Shown here one piece after another: positions 18,184 through 27,186 of a DNA stretch of 64,000 bases. Within the stretch, counting starts at the first letter, position 1, and every line of letters starts with the position of its first letter. The DNA comes from Kocuria sp. Its GTDB lineage: Bacteria > Actinomycetota > Actinomycetes > Actinomycetales > Micrococcaceae. Under the pieces are notes generated by a model. That model saw nothing but the letters and a program-made list of their open reading frames with translations, did not search any database and was not told the origin of the DNA. The position numbers and the translations under genes were made by a program. Location of the stretch: contig JAKDJD010000008.1 of NCBI GenBank assembly GCA_030454085.1, positions 22,808 through 86,807 on the forward strand, in the 5' to 3' direction.

Positions 18184-18785
18184 GGGACCTGACGGGTTTC
18201 CAAGGGTACGGCTACGACAAGGGTCGGCCCAAAGCGGTTCAGGCCCTGTGGCTGGCCGTCCAAGGCACGGTTCTCCAACGCTGGTGGTGTCCGCCGAAAA
18301 TCCGTACAGCGATACTGCGCGCCTTCGGGGCAAGAATCGAGGAGAACGTTCTCATTCGCCACGGGGTAACCATTCACTGGCCGTGGAAACTGCATATCAA
18401 GAAGAATTCATGGGTCGGCGTCGGAACGTGGATTCTGAATCTCGAACCGGTCACGATCGGCGAAAACACGTGCCTCAGCCAGGACACCTTTTTATGTACT
18501 GGGTCACATAAATTCGATCACCCGAATTTCGAGTTCGACAACGGGCCGATCACCGTTGGCGACCGTTGCTGGATTGCCGCCAGGGCCACGGTACTGCGCG
18601 GTGTCGAGATCGGCGACGACTCACTGGTCGGGGCGCAGGCGCTGGTTGCGAAGTCCGTGCCCGAGGGCTCCACAGTGCTGGCGCCCTTGGGGAGGATTGT
18701 GGCCGGAAAGGGTGAGGATGCGGAATCGATTTCTCCCCAGGATGTGGTTCGTTCAAGGGCCAGCGGGAAAGATTCCCTGGGCTGA
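18180..18785 (+). CDS. WcaF-like hexapeptide-repeat acetyltransferase
   Basis: A 201-residue left-handed beta-helix acyltransferase. Hexapeptide-type repeats run from about residue 50 to 175 (for example LEPVTIGENTCLSQ and NGPITVGDRCWIAARATV), and the likely catalytic His110 is in LCTGSHKFD. The organisation matches colanic-acid WcaF and NodL-like enzymes that O-acetylate sugars using acetyl-CoA. ATG 18180 overlaps the GMC stop. It probably acetylates the repeat unit, a modification that the downstream SGNH proteins could remove or transfer. Confidence 0.88.
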   Translation: MRDLTGFQGYGYDKGRPKAVQALWLAVQGTVLQRWWCPPKIRTAILRAFGARIEENVLIRHGVTIHWPWKLHIKKNSWVGVGTWILNLEPVTIGENTCLSQDTFLCTGSHKFDHPNFEFDNGPITVGDRCWIAARATVLRGVEIGDDSLVGAQALVAKSVPEGSTVLAPLGRIVAGKGEDAESISPQDVVRSRASGKDSLG

Positions 18786-18794
18786 CTAGGTCGT

Positions 18795-18823
18795 TTGTTG
18801 ACAATATCGAGCTGTTATAAGAT
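18795..18823 (+). promoter_or_regulatory. Candidate sigma-70-type promoter upstream of the 18898 glycosyltransferase
   Basis: TTGTTG (18795-18800) and TAAGAT (18818-18823) are 17 bases apart in an AT-rich stretch that stands out locally. A better-looking TTGACA at 18798 is only 14 bases from the same -10. This would start a second polysaccharide transcript. Confidence 0.45.
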
Positions 18824-18897
18824 TTTCGGCGAATATTTCGTTGGCCCGACTTGGGGGAACATTCGAGGCAGCGAATATCGGGTTCTGGGGGAACAAT

Positions 18898-20022
18898 TTG
18901 AGAATTCTTCACGTGGTCACGATGGTTGACCCTCATGGTTCGTTGGGCGGGCCCCTGCGGGTGTCCTGCAACCAGCTTTCGGAGCTGAAAGAACAGGGGC
19001 ATGAGGTTCTCCTTCTTGCCGCCGCGGAAGGTTACCAAGGCAACGTGCCCAGCGAATACTGCGGGGTGCCCGTCAAGCTGTTTCCTGCTCTGCGTCTTGT
19101 GCGAGACAGCTTCGCGGGCGTCTCTTCACCCGGACTGCTCCGTTGGCTTGTGGCTCACGGGCGGTCCTTCGACGTCGCCCACATACACATGGCTCGTGAC
19201 CTCGTCACACTCCCGGCGGCCAGGCTTCTCCAGATGTTTCGCGTGCCGACCGTGTTGCAGACCCACGGGATGATCGACCCGAGTTCCCGGAAACTGGCCA
19301 AGCCCCTGGACTCCTTCATGACGCGACCGGCACTCAATGCAGCAAAAAAGATCCTGGCGCTCACGAACGCAGAGACCGAAGACCTGTGTGCCGTTGATTC
19401 CCGGCTCACGTCCGATTCTGTTGAGGTGGTCCGCAACGGCGTCCCCATGGCTCCCGCCAGAGCCCGGCCTGAGCGCCCGTCTCCCGATGTCCTGTTCCTT
19501 GCCCGTGTCCAGGAGCGCAAGCGTCCGCTTGTTTTCGTCGAAGCAGCCCAGCGCTTGGCCCCTCGGCATCCTGACGCGACCTTCACCCTTGTCGGACCGG
19601 ATGAGGGTGAAGGCGATGCGGTCCGGGCCCGGCTCAGGTCCGATGACGCCGCGGGGCGCATCCGATGGGTCGGATCCCTTCCCGCCCACCAGACCCTCGA
19701 TCGCATGGCCGAATCCGCAGTCTACGTTCTCCCTTCCCGCAAAGAACCCTTCCCTATGTCGGTTCTGGAAGCGATGAGCACTGGTCTGCCCGTCGTTGTC
19801 ATGGAGGACTGCGGACTGGCCCCGGACGTCACGACTTCCGGGGGCGGTCTGGTGGTTGGATTCGGGCCGGATGAGCTCGTCCACGTGATCGACCGTCTGC
19901 TGGACAATTCAGAGGACCGCCGGCGCATGGGGGCCGCGGGAAGAGCGTTCGTGGCCGGTCACGCGACCATGGAGCGCATCGCCCAACAACTCGCTCACCT
20001 GTACGAGGGCGTGGCTGACTGA
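18898..20022 (+). CDS. Glycosyltransferase family 4
   Basis: A 374-residue GT-B transferase that begins MRILHVVTMVDPHGSLGGPL if TTG 18898 is used. GGGGGAAC just upstream is the only ribosome-site-like sequence. An in-frame TTG at 18841 would add 19 residues that look non-native. The donor-site motif is RKEPFPMSVLEAMSTGLP (E-x7-E). The Wzy-like gene starts at the base after its stop. It probably adds a sugar of the repeat unit. Confidence 0.85.
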   Translation: MRILHVVTMVDPHGSLGGPLRVSCNQLSELKEQGHEVLLLAAAEGYQGNVPSEYCGVPVKLFPALRLVRDSFAGVSSPGLLRWLVAHGRSFDVAHIHMARDLVTLPAARLLQMFRVPTVLQTHGMIDPSSRKLAKPLDSFMTRPALNAAKKILALTNAETEDLCAVDSRLTSDSVEVVRNGVPMAPARARPERPSPDVLFLARVQERKRPLVFVEAAQRLAPRHPDATFTLVGPDEGEGDAVRARLRSDDAAGRIRWVGSLPAHQTLDRMAESAVYVLPSRKEPFPMSVLEAMSTGLPVVVMEDCGLAPDVTTSGGGLVVGFGPDELVHVIDRLLDNSEDRRRMGAAGRAFVAGHATMERIAQQLAHLYEGVAD

Positions 20023-21381
20023 ATGACGCTTACCCTGATCCTTATGGGGGCCTCCCTCATTTTCGCGTTACTGTTCGCCTCCCGGCCCCTGATTCTCGTC
20101 TCGGCCCCGATCCTGATACGCCTGTTTCTCCCGGCGTACCAGGCCAGCGAATGGTTCAACGGGCTGCACCCCGCCGGATACATGGTCATGGCATCGGCAC
20201 TCGTCCAGACCATTTTCTACTGGCCCCGGGTGAAGAAGGTTTTGCGGTCGTCGTACCTCGAGATTGCCGTCTTCCTCTTGTTCTGCGCCCTGATCATGGC
20301 CAACGTGCTGTCGATCTTCAACTCGTTCACGGGCAGCCTGATCAACATCGCGGTTGTTTATCTTCCGCCCTTCGTGCTGTACCTGATGTTCAAGATGGTC
20401 GTCTTCAGATCGGGATTCGAGGGTTTGCGCAAGGTCGCCTGGGCCATGCATCTGGCGATGCTGGTGCAGATGTATATGGCCATCCGGCAGCACATCACCG
20501 GACACATTATCGTCTTCGAGGAGACCGCCAAGTCGGCTCTGTGGCAACTGCAAGGAATTGACGAGATCGAGCGCAGTCAGGGTTTCGTGGAGACGGGACT
20601 GGACTTCACCGCGCTCTGCGCCTTCATGGTTGCCCTGACCTACTTCATCCGGAATCCCATCCTTCGGTGGGCATTCATCGGTCTGTATCTATACGGCGCG
20701 TTGCTCGGTAATGGTCGCGCATCCGTTGTGGCCGCCGCGGTCACGGCGGTGGTGGTGATTCTAGCCGGGAAGGAACGCATCCCGACAAAGCTCGCAGGGC
20801 TGGTCCTCATGGGCGGAACTGCCGTCTGGTTGTTGGGGACCGAGGCTGGTCAGGCGCTGAACGCGAAGATTGAGGACGACGGCGGGTCTTCCGAGCTCAG
20901 GGAAGAAGCCTACCGATGGGTCGAGGGCCACTGGCACCTCTTCACCTTCTCTGGGTACCCGGGAAGTCGTGATTTCCGGGGGTCGGGGATCCTGGGGTCT
21001 TCCCTCGAGAACGCGTATCTGATCGTAGGAGCGGATTACGGCCTCATCACCGCGGCGGTGCTTCTTCTTCTGCAGTTTTTCCTTGCTGTTCGGAACATGC
21101 GCAACACCGCGGGAATCGTGATGGCAGTCGGTGCCCTGGATCTTGTGGTGAACAACCTGACCAACAGCGGCTTTACGTCGAATCAGGCGGGGGCGTACCT
21201 GCTCTGGATCGCTCTGGGATTCGCGACGATCGGGAAGCACGGCTCCGAGTACGGATACGCGGGCTGTCGACCGGGCTTACTTGCTCAGTGGCGAAGAAAC
21301 ACACCATCAGCTCGGCCGGAGAACACCGGGTCAGCACCATCGAACGAAACAGTGTTAGTTGGGGGACAAACACATGGATAA
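20023..21381 (+). CDS. Wzy-like O-antigen/exopolysaccharide polymerase
   Basis: A 452-residue protein with about ten to twelve hydrophobic segments. A large loop around residues 270-320 carries EDDGGSSELREEAYRWVEGHW, and GSSLENAYLIVGADYGLI follows it, as seen in Wzy/WaaL-like polymerases and ligases. It has no conserved motif that defines it alone, so the call rests on topology and on its place between glycosyltransferases and precursor genes. ATG 20023 immediately follows the upstream stop. It would polymerise flipped repeat units at the outer face of the membrane. The 3' end overlaps the next gene by 8 bases. Confidence 0.78.
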   Translation: MTLTLILMGASLIFALLFASRPLILVSAPILIRLFLPAYQASEWFNGLHPAGYMVMASALVQTIFYWPRVKKVLRSSYLEIAVFLLFCALIMANVLSIFNSFTGSLINIAVVYLPPFVLYLMFKMVVFRSGFEGLRKVAWAMHLAMLVQMYMAIRQHITGHIIVFEETAKSALWQLQGIDEIERSQGFVETGLDFTALCAFMVALTYFIRNPILRWAFIGLYLYGALLGNGRASVVAAAVTAVVVILAGKERIPTKLAGLVLMGGTAVWLLGTEAGQALNAKIEDDGGSSELREEAYRWVEGHWHLFTFSGYPGSRDFRGSGILGSSLENAYLIVGADYGLITAAVLLLLQFFLAVRNMRNTAGIVMAVGALDLVVNNLTNSGFTSNQAGAYLLWIALGFATIGKHGSEYGYAGCRPGLLAQWRRNTPSARPENTGSAPSNETVLVGGQTHG

Positions 21382-22642
21382 CATCAGTTTGGTTGTGATC
21401 GGGCAGGGATATGTCGGTCTGCCTTTGGCACGCGAGGCCACACGGGCGGGAATCACCGTGGTCGGACTCGACCTTTCCATGGCCGTCGTCGACGGGCTCA
21501 ACTCCGGGCGCTCCCATGTCGACGACCTCTCGGATGCGGATGTTTCCGAAATGCTCGATGCCGGCTACAAGGCGACCTCGGATTACTCGGCCGTCCGGAG
21601 TGCGGACTACGTGGTGGTTTGCGTCCCCACTCCCCTGAGCGCTGACGGCAACCCGGACCTCGCACCGGTCGAAGCTTCGATGCGGTCGATCGCGAAGAAC
21701 CTCGTCCGAGAAACGACGGTGATCCTGGAATCGACTACCTAGCCGGGAACCACGGATGTGTTGGTCAAGGGCATCTTCGATGATCAGGGCCTGACCATCG
21801 ACGAAGACTACTTCCTTGCCTTTTCCCCGGAACGGATCGACCCCGGCAACTCGACTTTCGGGCTGCGGAACACCCCCAAGGTCGTGGGTGGCGTGACCGA
21901 GGAGTCGGGGCGACGCGCCGTCGCACTGTACGAGCGCGTCGTCGATACCGTCGTTCCGGTGCGAGGAGCTCGCGAAGCGGAGACTGCGAAGCTTCTCGAG
22001 AACACGTACCGGCACATCAATATCGCGCTGGTCAATGAGATGGCCAAGTTCTGCCACGAATTGAACATTGATCTTTGGGAAGTCATCGATGCGGCCTCGA
22101 CCAAACCCTTCGGATTCCAGCCCTTCTACCCAGGACCCGGCGTTGGCGGTCATTGCATCCCGATCGACCCGAATTATCTCTCCTACGAGGTTAAGAAGTC
22201 TCTCGGATACCCCTTCCGGTTCGTGGAACTGGCGCAGGAAATCAACCAGTCGATGCCCCGATACGTGGCCGAACGAGCGGCGGAGATCCTGAACGAGGAC
22301 GGAAAATCCGTGAAATCGGCCAAGATCCTCCTTCTGGGCGTCACGTACAAACCGGATATCGCGGATCAGCGCGAGTCCCCGGCGGTTCCCGTGGCCCGGG
22401 AACTGGCCAAACGCGGTGCGGACCTGTCTTACTTCGACCCCCACGTCGAGGCCTGGAAGTCCGGCCCGCGATTCGTGACCAAGACCGAAAACGACCATCT
22501 GGACCAAGCGCTGAGCGACGCAGACTTGGCCATTCTTTTGCAGAAGCACGGAGAATTCGATGTTGACTCCCTGGCACAAAAATCGCGGCGATTCTTCGAC
22601 ACCCGCGGATGTACCGACCGGTCCCACGCCGTCCGTCTCTAG
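21374..22642 (+). pseudogene. UDP-sugar dehydrogenase (WecC/UDP-ManNAc dehydrogenase type), interrupted by in-frame TAG
   Basis: The gene encodes a nucleotide-sugar dehydrogenase that oxidises a UDP- or GDP-hexose at C6 to the uronate. GQGYVGLPLA forms the NAD site near residue 10, and GPGVGGHCIPIDPNYL holds the catalytic cysteine. Codon 123 (21740-21742) is TAG, between VILESTT and PGTTDVLVKG. Family members usually have a sense codon there, commonly Tyr, so one base change (TAC or TAT to TAG) explains it. The frame is open on both sides. It may be a pseudogene, a sequencing error or read-through; GTG 21758 could restart only the C-terminal part. The 3' end overlaps the phosphatase gene. Confidence 0.85.
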
Positions 22643-23249
22643 TTCGCCGGAACCAGGCACGGAGGAGGAAGCCGCCCCAACGGAGTTCAAGGTGTGCTTC
22701 GTGTGCACCGGAAATGTCTGCCGGTCGCCGCTGGCCATGGGATACCTCAACGACATCACGGGAGACATCCCCGTGCGAGCAGAGTCCGGGGGTACGGGAG
22801 CCAACCCGGAGGTCGAGGTGCCCCAGGAGATCCTGGACATCGCCTCCTCCCGTGGATTTGACTTGTCCGCTCACCGGCCACGGGCCATCACCGTGGATGG
22901 AATCAACGAGGCAGACCTGGTGCTGACTGCGACCACCGAGCAGCGATCCGAGGTTCTGTCCGCGACTCCAAGGGCGCTGAAAAAGACCTTCACGCTGAAG
23001 GAATTCGCGCGGTTGGCAGAGCTCGTCGAGTGGGAACCCGTGGATTCCTTCAGCTCCGCGGAGAACCTCGTCCAGAAGTGCTCCGCGTTCGTTGCGGAGG
23101 CTTCCTCCCGCCGCTCCCAGGTCGGTCGGGACGCGGAGGCCGATCTGGACATCGTCGACCCCTATCTCCAGGACGCGGCGGTCTACCGCCAAACCGGGGA
23201 AGAGGTCTTCATGGCCATCGACCAGTTCCTGCGAAAGATGTTCCGCTGA
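22560..23249 (+). CDS. Low-molecular-weight protein-tyrosine phosphatase (Wzb-like)
   Basis: A 229-residue protein with the LMW-PTP P-loop CTGNVCRS (Cys49 to Arg55) and a late DPYLQ segment that holds the general-acid Asp. It has about 45 extra N-terminal residues, low-complexity Ser/Pro/Thr/Glu, before the domain. ATG 22560 has GGAGA upstream but overlaps the dehydrogenase by 83 bases. The start could instead lie at GTG just before the P-loop (residue 45). Such phosphatases dephosphorylate the Tyr-rich tail of the cognate BY-kinase, which is encoded next, and so control polymer length and export. Confidence 0.85.
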   Translation: MLTPWHKNRGDSSTPADVPTGPTPSVSSSPEPGTEEEAAPTEFKVCFVCTGNVCRSPLAMGYLNDITGDIPVRAESGGTGANPEVEVPQEILDIASSRGFDLSAHRPRAITVDGINEADLVLTATTEQRSEVLSATPRALKKTFTLKEFARLAELVEWEPVDSFSSAENLVQKCSAFVAEASSRRSQVGRDAEADLDIVDPYLQDAAVYRQTGEEVFMAIDQFLRKMFR

Positions 23250-23299
23250 GGCGCTGCGGAGAGCGGGAACCACAAAACGTATTGGAGAGACAAGTAGGT

Positions 23300-24880
23300 A
23301 TGGGCGAGAAGAACCCAGTATTGATCGATGGAACCGCGTCGGAAAAGAGTTCGGGGCTGGTTCAGGCGTTTGTGCGCACTGTTCGCCGCCGCTGGTACTT
23401 TCTGGTGATCGGTGTGGTCGTCGGTGCGTTGGTCGGCGTCGGCGTTTCGGTCCTCCAACCACGTGTTTACGCGGCCGACGCTACGGGGATTGTCACAACC
23501 GACAACAACAACAGCATTGGTCTGGCCTCGACCACGGACACCCTCGCCAAGTCGAAGGCGACCCAGTACAAGAGTCTCGCAGCCTCCCGCGGTGTGGCCG
23601 AGGACGCCATCCGGTCCACCGGATTCGACCTCACGCCGCAGCAGGCACTCGGCATGGTTTCGGTCGCCGTCCCTTTGGACACGGCGCAGATCCAGGTCAC
23701 GGTTCGGTCCCAGGACCCCGACAGCGCTCGGGAACTCGCGGATGCGTGGATCAAGTCCCTGTCTACGAACGTCGAACGGGTCGAGACCGGAGGCAACACG
23801 GCCGCGCCCAAGGATTCTTCCGATTCTGAGGAATCTGAAGAATCACAGGCCGATCCGGCCAATTCGGTGCTCAAATTCATCGAATACGTTCAAGCCGAGA
23901 CCCCGACCTCGCCTATATCCCCGAACGTGAAGTTGAACGCTGCGCTGGGGGCATTGGTTCTGCTGGTTGTGGTTCTGCTTCTGCTCCTGCTGCAGGCCTT
24001 CCGGGACCGCAGTATCCGTTCGGTCGAGATCCTCCGAGAGGTCATGGGCAATTCCCCCTTGCTGGGGACCGTGCCGTTGTCCGATTCGCTGAGCGAATCG
24101 CGATTGATCCCACCTGAGTCCTTGGGCGCCCAAGCGCATCGGCGTGACTTCGGCGTGGTGGAGTCGTTCAAAGAGATCCGGACCAATCTGCAATTCATGA
24201 ATCCGGACCGGCCTCCCCGGCGGTTCGTGGTGACCTCCTGCCTCCCCGAGGACGGGAAGTCCACCGTGGCGGACAACCTCGCTATTGCCCTCGCCCAGGG
24301 CGGTGACCCGGTCTACCTCGTGGATGCCGATCTGCGGCGTCCCACGGTTGCCAAGAGGTTCGGTCTGATCACGGATGTCGGGCTGACCGACGTCATCATC
24401 GGCCGGGCCGACATGGACGATGTCATCCAGGAAGTGCATACGTATCCGAACCTGTTCGTCTTGGCGGCGGGGCACACTCCGCCGAATCCGTCGGAGATCC
24501 TCGCTTCGGAACGTTTCTCAACCATGATCGATCGGCTGGCCGAGAAGGGCACGGTCATCATGGATGCTCCGCCGTTGCTCCCGGTCAGCGACTCGGCAAT
24601 CATTGCCACCAAATTCGACGGAGCCCTGGTTGTCGTCGAGGCCGGCGGCACCACGCGCGATCAGCTCGGAAAGTCGTTGCAGAATCTCGAACAGATCAAC
24701 GCACAGTTGTTGGGCACGGTGTTGAACAAGGTGCCCACGCGGGGTAGCGAGGCCGGCTACTACAGCTACTACGGAAAGAACTACTACTACGAGGCTGAGA
24801 AGGAGTCCTCGCGGAGCGGGAGGCGTTCGCGGAAGAAGGGTTTAGACCGGAAGACTGGAAAGGCAAAGAGCGGCGTCTGA
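23300..24880 (+). CDS. Wzc/CapAB-like polysaccharide co-polymerase with bacterial tyrosine kinase domain
   Basis: A 526-residue fusion. It has an N-terminal Wzz domain between membrane segments at about 32-52 and 214-233, then a cytoplasmic BY-kinase domain. The kinase shows Walker A at 315-322 (LPEDGKST), Walker A' (YLVDADLRRP, 339-348), Walker B (VIMDAPPLLPVSD) and a Tyr-rich tail (YYSYYGKNYYY) for autophosphorylation. Between the Wzz domain and TM2 lies an acidic Ser/Glu linker. ATG 23300 follows GGAGAG at 10 bases. Fusion of the sensor and kinase halves is usual for actinobacteria and proteobacteria. It forms the length-control pair with the phosphatase upstream. Confidence 0.9.
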   Translation: MGEKNPVLIDGTASEKSSGLVQAFVRTVRRRWYFLVIGVVVGALVGVGVSVLQPRVYAADATGIVTTDNNNSIGLASTTDTLAKSKATQYKSLAASRGVAEDAIRSTGFDLTPQQALGMVSVAVPLDTAQIQVTVRSQDPDSARELADAWIKSLSTNVERVETGGNTAAPKDSSDSEESEESQADPANSVLKFIEYVQAETPTSPISPNVKLNAALGALVLLVVVLLLLLLQAFRDRSIRSVEILREVMGNSPLLGTVPLSDSLSESRLIPPESLGAQAHRRDFGVVESFKEIRTNLQFMNPDRPPRRFVVTSCLPEDGKSTVADNLAIALAQGGDPVYLVDADLRRPTVAKRFGLITDVGLTDVIIGRADMDDVIQEVHTYPNLFVLAAGHTPPNPSEILASERFSTMIDRLAEKGTVIMDAPPLLPVSDSAIIATKFDGALVVVEAGGTTRDQLGKSLQNLEQINAQLLGTVLNKVPTRGSEAGYYSYYGKNYYYEAEKESSRSGRRSRKKGLDRKTGKAKSGV

Positions 24881-25015
24881 CGTCGCCCAGGCACCGATCA
24901 TGTCCGAATCCGAATCGGCTCGCGGACTCTCGAAGGGGCGGGCCCCCGAGAACACCTCAGTACAGAATCCGACCTCTATGGGTCGGGGCTCTTCTATTCT
25001 CTGCTGAGTAACCTC

Positions 25016-26305
25016 TTGGCGCCCGTCGCCGGCCTGGCCATTGCCCCCATTCTGTCCCATGGGCTTGGCGAGGCCGGTCGAGGGGCGCTCGGGGGAGTGA
25101 CCTCCATCGTGCTGGTCGCCTCTTCAGCGGGTGCCTTCGGCATGCCCGAAGCTCTCACCTTCTTTGCCGCGCGATACGTTCGGCGACGTCGTTCTGTGCT
25201 GCGCCTGGCCCTCTGGACACTGCTGTCTCTCGGGGCGCTCTGCGCCCTCGCGGTGTGGGGTCTGAGCCCGTTCCTCTCGAGCGGTCACGGGAAGGAGTAT
25301 CGGACACTCCTGCTGCTCACGGCCGTGGCTCTGGTCCCGAACATGCTGATCCTCCTCCCGAGGGCGTACGCCGCCGCGACAGGTCAGTGGAAGTACCAGG
25401 CCTTGGAACAAGGGTTGTTCTCGGTGCTCCGGCTGGTCGCGTTGGTGGTTCTGCTCTGGACCGGACATCTGACGGTGCTCAACGCCGTGCTCGTGACACT
25501 GGCTTCTCCCGTGCTCGGTGCCCTCTCCTACGTGCCCGTGCTCCGGGGGTTTCGAGGCGGCGGGGCGCCGCCCGTCCGGGAAGAACCTCAGAGGGCGGGG
25601 GAGATGTGGGCCTACGGGTCGAAGATCTGGCTCGGTTCTCTCTCCGGCATCATTCTCAGCCGGATCGACCAGACGGTCATGATCAAGTTGACCACCCTGG
25701 AGCAGCAGGGGCTGTACGCCGTTGCCGTGACCATCGGGGAGATTCCGTCTGTGCTCTCCAACGCGTTCCGCAACGTGGTTTTCGCCGCGGATTCCGCGGA
25801 TACGGGGGACGGTGCCACCTCGGAGTATGCCGATCGACGCCTGACCACGATGGCGCGGATTACCTTGATTCTGACGGTCCTGACCGCGTTGCCGATCGCT
25901 GCGACGTCGTTCCTCTGGGTGGGGCCAGTCTTCGGGGCGGAGTTCTCCGCGTCGATCCCGATGCTCCTGGTGCTCCTTGCCGCCGCAGTGATGGGGGCAC
26001 CCGGCTCAGTGGCGGGTGCGGGACTCTCGGGCCGGGGCCGTCCGGATTTGCGGAGCAGGTCCATGGCCATCGGGGCCGTCTTCAACCTCATCGTGCTTCT
26101 AGGGGCAACGCCCTTCCTGGGCGGCATGGGAGCGGCATTGTCCACCCTCGTCGGGAGTGCTGTGGCCGGGAACCTGAATATCTATTATTTGTGCCGTCAT
26201 TTCGGATTCAGCCTCCCGGCGTTTTACGCGGTCTCTCGTAGGGACGTCGCCATGATGACGAAGGCGGCGGGGAAAATCCTTCAGAGAATGGGAGTCACAC
26301 GATGA
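25016..26305 (+). CDS. Wzx-like flippase (polysaccharide biosynthesis protein), N-terminus apparently frameshifted
   Basis: The frame encodes a MATE/MVF-superfamily flippase of about twelve helices (429 residues from TTG 25016) that would move lipid-linked repeat units across the membrane. The start is doubtful. The same frame upstream still reads as first-helix sequence (LYGSGLFYSLLSNLLAPVAG) back to the kinase stop with no usable start codon. An ATG at 24900 opens another frame with a plausible N-terminus (MSESESARGLSKGRAPENTS) that ends in TGA at 25006. A one-base shift between 24945 and 24985 would join them. The gene may be a pseudogene, carry an assembly error, or start at TTG 25016 with a shortened first helix. 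Confidence 0.75.
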   Translation: MAPVAGLAIAPILSHGLGEAGRGALGGVTSIVLVASSAGAFGMPEALTFFAARYVRRRRSVLRLALWTLLSLGALCALAVWGLSPFLSSGHGKEYRTLLLLTAVALVPNMLILLPRAYAAATGQWKYQALEQGLFSVLRLVALVVLLWTGHLTVLNAVLVTLASPVLGALSYVPVLRGFRGGGAPPVREEPQRAGEMWAYGSKIWLGSLSGIILSRIDQTVMIKLTTLEQQGLYAVAVTIGEIPSVLSNAFRNVVFAADSADTGDGATSEYADRRLTTMARITLILTVLTALPIAATSFLWVGPVFGAEFSASIPMLLVLLAAAVMGAPGSVAGAGLSGRGRPDLRSRSMAIGAVFNLIVLLGATPFLGGMGAALSTLVGSAVAGNLNIYYLCRHFGFSLPAFYAVSRRDVAMMTKAAGKILQRMGVTR

Positions 26306-27186
26306 CAGAAACGCCTTTGGATTTGCAGGTCTCTCGGCCGTTGCGCATCCCGTGGAAGGCGGCGGTCATGGCCAGGCTTCGCCTGATCAACAGGTTCTCC
26401 TCTACGACCGTTCTGGGAGAGGCCCCTGTCGCCGTGAATATCACCTCGTACGGGCACCGCCTCTCGACGGTATGGCTCGCGATCGAGTCCATCGCTCAGG
26501 GACGTGTTAAACCACAACGTATGATTCTGTGGATCGACGACGATACTTTCGACGTCAAGAACTATCCCCAGCTCCTTCGCCTGCAACGACGCGGTCTCGA
26601 GATTCTCACGTGTGAGAACTTCGGCCCTTTCAAGAAGTTCTATCCCTATATCCGGATGACGGAGGCGCAAGGACTCGCCCTGGTCACGGCCGACGACGAC
26701 CTCTTGTATCCGGCCGGCTGGTTGGAGCGAATGAGCATCGCTCATCAGCGGTATCCCCACGACCTGATTGCTGTGCGGTGCCATCAATGGACTCTGGCGA
26801 AGGGCGGAACCGAGGCGGCCCCGTATTCGCGTTGGGGCACTGCTCAAGCGCCCAGCCTGAGTCACGCCAATTTCGTGACAGGGGGAAGCGGCGCCGTCTT
26901 TCCCCTGGCTCTACAGGAACGCATCCTGCGGGATGGCACGGACTTCACGAAGACTTGCCCGCGTGCGGACGACATCTGGATCAACATTGAGGCGATCCGG
27001 GCAGGTATCAAAGCGCGATTCGTCTCTCCGACGGGTCTGACTTACATTTCCATACCCGGGCTCCAGCAGAAATCCTCCCTGCACCAGAGCAACGTGGCCG
27101 AGAACGGCAACGATGCCCAAATCCGCGCAACACTGACCACCGAGGATATTCGGGTTCTGGCCGCCGAGGCCCCCGTCATCGACTGA
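26302..27186 (+). CDS. Glycosyltransferase family 2-like protein
   Basis: A 294-residue probable GT-A transferase. VAVNITSYGHRLSTVWLAIES opens a Rossmann-like domain, WIDDDTFD and VTADDDLLYPAGW are the acidic metal/nucleotide motifs, and CPRADDIWINIEAIRAG resembles the catalytic-side segment. ATG 26302 overlaps the flippase stop by 4 bases. Its last 28 codons are repeated in degraded form before SGNH copies 2 and 3, so it served as the left end of the duplicated unit. The sugar is unknown. Confidence 0.82.
   Translation: MTETPLDLQVSRPLRIPWKAAVMARLRLINRFSSTTVLGEAPVAVNITSYGHRLSTVWLAIESIAQGRVKPQRMILWIDDDTFDVKNYPQLLRLQRRGLEILTCENFGPFKKFYPYIRMTEAQGLALVTADDDLLYPAGWLERMSIAHQRYPHDLIAVRCHQWTLAKGGTEAAPYSRWGTAQAPSLSHANFVTGGSGAVFPLALQERILRDGTDFTKTCPRADDIWINIEAIRAGIKARFVSPTGLTYISIPGLQQKSSLHQSNVAENGNDAQIRATLTTEDIRVLAAEAPVID

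Noticed and set aside
16378..18333. 651-codon minus-strand frame
   Set aside because: Antisense to the GMC oxidoreductase and neighbours; composition is typical of a GC-rich shadow frame.
18798..18823. TTGACA at 18798-18803 as -35 with TAAGAT as -10
   Set aside because: The spacer would be only 14 bases; the overlapping TTGTTG gives 17.
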